Assembly: GCF_012273895.1 (NCBI RefSeq)
Contig: NC_052112.1
Location: 10,330,102-10,394,101, forward strand
DNA length: 64,000 nucleotides
Source: Zerene cesonia
Taxonomy: Eukaryota; Arthropoda; Insecta; Lepidoptera; Pieridae
Reading direction: 5' to 3'
Shown here: positions 52,401 to 61,400 of the stretch, one piece after another
Layout of the letters: every line of letters begins with the position of its first letter
Numbering within the stretch: position 1 is the stretch's first letter
Position numbers and translations under genes: made by a program
The notes under the pieces: model-generated
Database searches by the model: none
What the model was told of the DNA's origin: nothing
The model's input: only the letters and a program-made list of their open reading frames with translations

Positions 52401-55400
52401 TATTTAACACCACCACATAATGTTAAATTAAACTAAAAAAGTGAACTTATGACTAATCGGTGTGGTGCTAAAAAGGGTAACTACTCAGTATGTGCTACGC
52501 GCAATGCGCAGCGCTGATTTTCAGTAGCCCCTTGTTGGAGTGCCAGTCAGAAGCGTTTGATATAAATTTAATATTATAAATAATATCATTTACATCATTA
52601 TTTATGGAATTAATAGTAATGGATTTTTGAGTTATTTTAATTTAACACAAAATTTAAATCGACTCAAAAATCACTCAAAGCGAAAAATAAATTAACATAA
52701 TATTAACAACATAATAATAACATAAGCGTTACCCAATCATCTAATTTAAGTCGGTGCCAACGTTTGATACTATGTAGTAAGGAGGTAGTAGAGTATAGGT
52801 ATCTATTATTTGCTGCCATTAGACTTGATGATAATGATAGGAACTCCAAACACTTTTGAACTAGATAATTTCTTAAATAGGTTAACAATTATGGAGAACT
52901 AGCTGCGCCCCACGGTTTCACCCGCCTAAGTCCGTATTCCGTTGGAATATCGGGATTAAAAGTTGCCTATATGTTATTCCAATTGTCCAGCTGTCTATGT
53001 ACCAAATTATTAGTTCAGTAGTTTTTGAGTGAAAGAGAAACAAACACACACACATCCTTACAAACTTTCACATTTATGATATTAGTAGGAAGTAGGATGT
53101 GGTCTACATGTACAAAATCCCTATAGACGAATATAGAACTTCTTATTGCAAATCAGTTAAAAAGGTATCCTTAGAAATTAGAAGTATACCGGTAAAGTTC
53201 TAAGAACATCGTTTCGTTAAACACAGGTATCTTATATTAATTTAAAATGTTTCATAAATATTTTTACACACTTAATACAGTTAGTCAACATTTTATTAGA
53301 TATCCTGTGTTTGAATTTTGTAGAGAAATTTATTTTGTTTTACTGAAATCAAGTTATAATGTGAAAAATATACATTTAAAAAAAAGACAGTCACAACGTT
53401 TAAACATTTTTATGTAATCGATTTCGATTTAAAAAACTTTTTAATAAGAAAAAAACCTAAGATTTTGCCCGATGATATTTCCAAATAATCGTAAAATTTC
53501 GAAACCTGCTGACAAACTCGTAAAAACCAAGGATGTTCGACATTATGAGAGAAAGGTTTTAGTTGAAAAATCTTCTAAAGAAAGGAATGAAATAATTAGG
53601 AATAAGAAAGTAGATATTCCTATACTTTTTCTTTTATTTCTTTTAACAATTCTAAAACATTTTGAAATATTATTAGTTGAGTAGAAATGCTTTTAAATTT
53701 ACAAAAGAAAGCAAGTGGATAATAATACAAATTGCAAGAACGGATGAACCGATTTTGATTTTGTTTGACTGTGTTTGACAACTCCCTCTTTTAAGAGTAT
53801 CAAATACAAGATAGACCTGACTAGTAAAATATTATACAATATGACAAATTTCAAATCTTAGATGGCCGCTAATGGAATCAGTGTTTTCTTTACTTGTTTA
53901 AGTTAAAAACATAAGAAAAAGTTCAACCATTTCACTATATTTGGCGTATCCAAATTTCACATATTAGTTACAAGTAAAATAATCTTGTACCATAATCTTG
54001 TACAGGAGTATAGCTCATTTTCACACAGTAATACGCGCCAGAGAAATCCAATTGACTATTTCATCACGACGTAATGAAAAGTGCAACGCTCGTGATTGGG
54101 TCGCTGCATCTCCCCACGCCATCTGCGTTACAAATCCAATACATCGACGCTGATGGGAGTTTTCTTTTTATTCAAGCGCTAAGGAACATCATCACTTTTA
54201 TGTGTTCTAATTCAAGTCTATCTTTCGTTACTACAAAACTGTTCAACTTTTATTTTTTCCGAAGAGATTCCCACGATAACATTTGCCAAAATTGATATCA
54301 AACTGAACTTGTCTTGCATAGAAAAATTCAATTATCTCACGTTTTAGCAAACACATAAAGACGACGATGAAATAACAAATTCGACACAGCATGTAGTGTA
54401 CATTGTAGTCGCAAAAAGTAATATCAGTAAAAGTATCAAGGAACAACGTCTTAGGATATCAGAGGGCAGAAGTTTGTGAAATTCACAAGTGTAGGATGGA
54501 CAACACGTGACGGGAGTATAAAGCGCGAAGATAATTCGAGTAAGTTTCAGAACTTCGTGAGGATTACGCTGGATTGTCTTTTAAGAAACTGCAGACTTGG
54601 ATAGTGATTTATGACATGCTAGGTATGAAATTGAGAGTTGAATTCTCCATAGTAAAATGTAGATATACATACATTTACGTTAAAAGTTTAATACATAAAT
54701 TGATGTTTGGTATCACTAAATACTCCTTGTTTTTATCTTTGCTTTTCATGGTCAAGCGCCTGATATACATTACTTAAAAATAAATTAAAACATACCGTAA
54801 ATAAAATAATATCAATTACATGTATATTGTAAAAAGCTGTTTTTGTCCACCTGCCACCTTGATTCTGTCTGCCTAAAAATGTATTAAGAAACGTGCTGTC
54901 GTTAAGCAAACAAACATAATAAAATAATTTCGTATTATAATGACATTGTAGCAGGTACTGCTTGATGTAATAAAATTACATCCAAACATAAGAAACATTT
55001 AAGTTTATGATATAAAACATTTCCCTCTTTATGAACACTAAAACAAACAATAAAGAGTTGTCATAAAAATCCATAGAAAAAACTGCACAGTTTAATGCAA
55101 TCACCGAAAGTGCCAATCAAAATACCTTTTTTACGGCAGAAGCTATTGTCCCAAATGAAGACCTTACGTTGGGAATAAAACTTGTCAAACGATTGAGACA
55201 AATTGCTAGTACATAAAAGTATTTTGCCGACACGATGCTGGAGTTGTGAGGGAATTCAACTCGTCAAGACTACCGATAAAGTTGGTATTGATCGGAAAGT
55301 TTACAAGTTAGCAGCGATTCAATTACATTTATAGATAGCGTTGGATTTAATATGAAACTTAGATATTGCAAGTTGAAACGTTGGCACGAATTTGATAGCT

Positions 55401-58400
55401 TCTAAGAAATAGTTTACATTCAAAGGTATAGATGACGTTGCAGTCAGTTCATCAATTACTTATAAGTCTTGGGTTGGTCAGTTCGATTTTCAATCAATGG
55501 AAAACTCTTCTATCTTTAGTAGTATATTATTTGAAAGAAAAACATTATATCTATGATATATAAGATATATTAAGACTCATTTAAAAATCACGCTTTAAAA
55601 GAAGAAGATAAATAGACAAAAAAAAGGTGTGTGTGCGATTCACACACGATAGAAGTGAAACTTCAATCGACAAAAGAATGAGATGAATATATATAAAATA
55701 GTATGTATAGTTCTGTCTCATTCTTTGCCAGCTTCATTCTACACATTTTTGTATTTGTGTCTCTTACCTGTCGTTTTTCCGTTGCATCCGATTTGAAATC
55801 ACAACGATTCTAAAGAAGTTTCACTTCAAAAAATATAATAAAATGATTTATCGTTATTTTATTTTCGTATTTTAATATGCCTAAAATTTGCAAGTCTTTA
55901 AATTACTAGAACACAGCTGTACAAAATCTTAGCTGAACATCAATATCCTTTCCCAGTTCTTAGAACTTTACACCACGGAACAAAAGACAATGAAAAAGCC
56001 AGCTGTATTAAAGAGCTGTCAGTTGTAACATTACGCGGCAGACTAACATTTCGGTAAATAACTATTCCACAATCTGCTTTCATTTCGCGCTCCGATGCCA
56101 AGCCTGAAGTTGATAGTTGTAGATTTACGGATTGTCCACAAAATTCCTTACTTGACTACCCGCGTTCGCCGTTATTAAATTGCCTCAAAGTTTTCTCATC
56201 CCGTGTCTTGTTTTAGCCGATCCTGTCGAATCCCTTTGATTCCTAATTTTGTTGTTTTTCAGAATATCAAAGGCAATTACTTGTTCAAATGTATGTAACT
56301 TTTGCTTCTTTGTCGTTGATTATGGTTGCTTATTACATGTTTGTTTTCATCTAATATGTTGTTTATTTATTTGAATATAAATGTTTGAGAACGTCAGATC
56401 ATGTGACGTGGATTCCAATTATGTATGAGTATTTCGATTATAATATTAACTAGCTTACATTTGAGTAATAGTTCGCGGACTAACTTATTGAATAGGACAT
56501 AGAAATAGGTGACCGAAAAAAATGGCTTGTATTTCGTTTCATCATCATCAGTCCATATATGTTCCCACTGCTGGTACACGGGCCTTCTATGAGGATTTGT
56601 ATTTCATTTGAAACATTATATTATCTTTGTCGTATAATAAAACTGTAACCAAACTATTTAATATTATTTGGCCCAAAATACAAAATAATGGTATTTTTTT
56701 CTGTTTGCCTGTATGTATGTTCGTCAATCACGTTAAACTACAGGACAGATTTTGGCAAAATTTGTATGGTAATAGATGAATATAAGTTTAGTTTATGGGC
56801 ATAATTAAAATGCTTTCTAAGGTGGCTATCCGTACATCTTACCGAGGGGTAAAGATTTGTGAATATTTTATTCAATGAGATATCATTGGATAGGTAATAA
56901 AAATTAAACTAAGGCTTTTATGTATGTTTTTTTATTCAATAAATGCTTCACCAGAATAGCTTCTAAAGTTGTAAAAACATATCACACTGCCTCTTCGAAA
57001 ACACACCAAATACAAAATTTTATAGTCCACGTGAACGTATAATATGAATTTATAAAAAACGCACATTGCATTTTATATAGCTACCATATTATGACGTGTA
57101 TGCGATAGCGGTTAATTATAATTTATTGAGTAAAATTAATCACGCATTCAGTTAACTTTGTAATTAATTGAATCATATTAAAATGACATCAATCATTAAT
57201 TATTTATAACTAATATTATAAAGAGGAAACTATATTTTTGTGTGTTTGTAACGTTTTCACGCAAAAACCATTGGACTGATTTAAAACATTCTTTCACCAG
57301 TAGAGAGCTGAAACTTCACTGCGTGACATACGCTATATAATATGTACCACGGGCGAAGCCAGGGCGTACAGCTAGTTGTACTTAATCGTATTAAGTAGAA
57401 TGTGCGACTCTCGCATATGCTATCAAGGTAAAAATTTGTGACCATAGGGGGACTGGATTTGATGTTTATTAACTACGAATAAAATATTCTTAGTTTGTTT
57501 GACAATGGTTTTCTGTGACAATGGTTAATGCAGTCTTTTGAAGAAATTTGCGACACAAAGATTTCAGTCTAGATTAATATTTAGTTACTTTTTAGTTGGG
57601 TATGATATTTTTTTTCATTAACGGTCGAATGATTCATTAATTTAGTATTTTTACTTTAATTGCTAACAGTGAATTACCGGCAGCTTTCAGTTTAATGAAA
57701 TTATTTTTTGAACAATTTTTTCTAATTCCATATTAGAAATTAAATGTCTATTAACTAAAGTAATATTGGACTCGAATATATGAATTATAATTTGTTTTTT
57801 ATGCTAAACTAGCTGTTACTCGTGGTTTCACACGCGATATATTCGGACCTACAACATTCCCTTCCCCCCTTTAATTATATGTTATTAAACATAAAACCTC
57901 TTGAATTAATCAATCTATTAAAAAAAACATTGAAACCTATTGCGTAATTTTAAAGATATTATTTGTTCAGCAATAATAATAAATCTATATTCTACTTTTT
58001 AGAAATTACTCTGTTTAATTTGTGCATGTTGTGTTAACCTTTAATTACTTATTACTTTTTTTGCATTTGTTATGTACTGTTTATATTTAAGAATCTCTAA
58101 TTTTGAACAAATAAATAAATAAGACCTAAGCATACAGGCACACATACAGCGAAAACTGACTTTGGTTTATCCTATGAAGTGATTCCTAATCAATAAGTGT
58201 GAGTTAAAGAAACACTAGAATGGGCCTTGTGGTTCAAAAGTGACTTCTTCCAGGCAGATGGAGACTTAATAAAATCATTGTAAGCCATAACGTTTATGTC
58301 ATTTTACTTTGATATACAGTTTATCAATGTATTGGCAGTTATAAAGAAATATCTAGTGCGTTTATCACCCGGCCAGTACTAATAAACAACAACTCGCTAA

Positions 58401-61400
58401 ACATAATTTGTTGACCGCATTTCCGATCATTAAGCACTGCGGTTTCTATTGTTGTTTAATTAAAGTGACCATCGATTGTTGAACGAGACGAAATCATTTG
58501 CGTTTTATCGCGGGTTTTCATATAATGTAGATTTTTGATAGGACTTGAATGTATGACTTATTTTATTAGGTTGATTTCTTATGTCATCTTCGGGTATGGA
58601 CTTTAACTTGACGAGGGGAATTAAGGAAAGAACTGGGAAGGAGTAGAAGGGAAGACAGTAGCATGCTACTATTATGCTATTTCTCGCCGATCTTCTGTAC
58701 GGGTGTGGTACCTTCCCCGGTGCAAGCTGGCGTAATTCGTACCGAAGCGTGCTCCACTGCCACATGTGTAGTGTGAATGCAAATATGGCATGATTAATAG
58801 ATTTTATAAGTCAATTACATTTCGATAATCATAGGATAGTTGTGGCTTCAGACGTCTTATGATGTGATTTTATGTATATATCACTCGTGAAGAAAGTAAC
58901 TTTCTGTTAGTAATATTATATTTTTTGAAATCTTTTCAGCAAGTACACAAGTCATTATTGTACATTACAAACACAAAAGCAAAACGTACGTATATATATA
59001 GTACGTAGGTTTTGTTAAATGATCAATTAAACAAACTAAAACTATGATAGTGTTTAAACGAAAAGGAAATTAAAAAACCAACCATAATAATGTTACCTCT
59101 CTCCTCCACTATAAATCCGTGCACATTATAAATTCACTGATTTTAATCATACTATCCTACTACACAGCAAAGTTGAAAGTAGCTTAAATTTCCTGATGGA
59201 ATTTTTAATTAAATAATCGTGTTCGAGTTCATTCTAGCGTTATAAATAAATTTCCTTTTCTAATTAGACCACGAATTTTGTATAGTGGTCCGAAGACTGC
59301 GATTTAATTCGGAAGGATAAACTAGATTTAACTAGTATTGGGAATACTCTATAGGTTGCGGAGTTGAGGTTCACTTTACTGCCTCGCAGATATTTTATTT
59401 GTAATAAAACTGGTAACCCTTCGAGACCGAAATCTTATACTGGAAATTCTGTTATTTTTCGTTTTCTTAAATCTCCTATGTATGTATAAACGAACATTTA
59501 TGCATTTTTTTAATTGTTAATTATGCATTTCCTCATGAAGATCATAGATATATGATTAATATACTTTTCCATCAACTGTTTGTAACAGTTGTTATTTAAA
59601 TTATGTAATCGTTATGTAAATACGAATTAAATAAATTGAGAAAATCTTCTTGGTAGAAAAAGGTAGAAAATATTCTAAATCAACGGCTGAAAAAGTGACT
59701 ATGCAAAAATGCTTATCAGTTAACGTTAATAAAGATTTTGAGATTGACTTTGATATCAATTATAACATAATAACATTCAGTGGTCACTGAAAGCGCGAAT
59801 TCGATTTTATCCAAATTTAAAAAATTTGAAACTATCACAGTAATTTCAAATATAACATAATTGGTATCAGAGTTAACAATATCCTATTCCACAGATACAG
59901 GAGACATGATGGCGAATCCTGAGTCAGGATACGACTGGCAGCTAACTCGTGCCTTAAATGGCAAGCCAGCAACCGCAGTCAACATCATCAATGCTGTTCT
60001 GATGCGTGAGAGCGCTGTCAATCAACTCACCAAGTAAGACAAATACATTAGAATAACATTGGATGAATAACAATGATTCTTGTTAGAAACGATACTCTGA
60101 ATCGGTGGTGCGAAAAATGACTATTAATAAAGACTTTTTCACGTGAAAAACAAGTTTTGATTGAGCGTTTGCCTGCCTTATACACTTAAGAAGTGATTAG
60201 GAATAATTTCGTTACTGTATCTCGAAGTGTAATAAAATGTTTCATGCGATCGTTGTCTTATGGGCTGTAGAAGTCAGTTGGCTTTAATGGATTAAATTTA
60301 TGAATAGGGCAGAGCATTTAGGGCATCAATTCGAGCGTTAATTAACTTGTAAATTTACTTTCATATTTGTTATATGAAAGTAAATGAAGTTTATTAAAAA
60401 GTGTATAAAACGAATCGCTCGAAGGGCACATCAATGCAGAATACGGATATATTTATTTTACTCTCGTTGACCTTCTCACTTCTCAGCTGAGTTAATTACT
60501 AAGATACTTTTTTATTGAGTGCGTTTGAATTATAAAATTTATGAAATTAACCGTTTATTTTATTTACTTCTTAATCATTTAATAATCAATTATGGATTGA
60601 ATTACGGTCTAAATCTTACTAAACATTACGATAATGGCTAAATGCTAAAAACTTAATGATTTTGTATTAAATGCATTCTGATTTCCTAATATAATTGTAG
60701 GTACATTTCTGTATTACAACTACAATTTAAACTTCAATTAGAGCAGATAAATTGCATAGGCATTCGGCTATTTTAATTGATTTCAGACGACTGCTTCTTG
60801 AAAGAAAACTTTTTAAAACTCTCGAATAAGAAACTGGGCAATGGAAAGATTGAGATTTCTTTTCAACGTCTAAGACCCTAGAGCCTTTCCGAAAGATAAC
60901 TCAACATTGTGTGTTTGGAAAGCCCCAATTTAATGTGGAAATGCTTATTGCTTATCGTTAGGCAATAATTAAACTAAGTTCGTTGGCTCATTTTAGAATA
61001 TTTTGAATATTGATTACATGCTTTTAATGTTGTCCTCAGAGAGGGAGGTTTTTGAATTCCTAGTAATGATATTACGTAAAAATAAATGTTTTGTATTGTT
61101 ATATAATAAAAAAAACGTGTATACGTGTATTCATGTTTATTGATAAACAAATAAATGGCTATTATTTATGTATTTCATTGTCTTATTGTACATCTCTTCT
61201 TCACCATGACACCGAGAGATGTAGGGGAAACTGTGGGAATGTATATTTTCAAAAACATTTAATTTATATAAATTTACACTTTTATCTATTAATGTATTTG
61301 GGTGTTGCGCTTACCATCAGGTGATCCACCACCTCCATTGCCGATTATGACATAAAAATTATACATGTAAATTTAATCGGGTCATTGTTTATTTTTATAC

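Larger units (their letters stand above)
52353..59894 (+). other. Neuroligin intron 5 (7.5 kb)
   Basis: GT-AG, phase 1. Contents: a tail-like repeat at 52370-52560, Helitron copies at 52899-53097, 57207-57375 and about 57805-57960, a SINE end at 56540, a reverse repeat at 58560-58765, and an ordinary-complexity island at 56010-56260. The lysine-rich open frame at 53472-53684 is AT-driven and has no recognisable feature. Confidence 0.9.

Noticed and set aside
53472..53684. 70-codon lysine-rich open frame with a hydrophobic end
   Set aside because: AT-rich composition explains it, there is no homology I recognise, and it is intronic.
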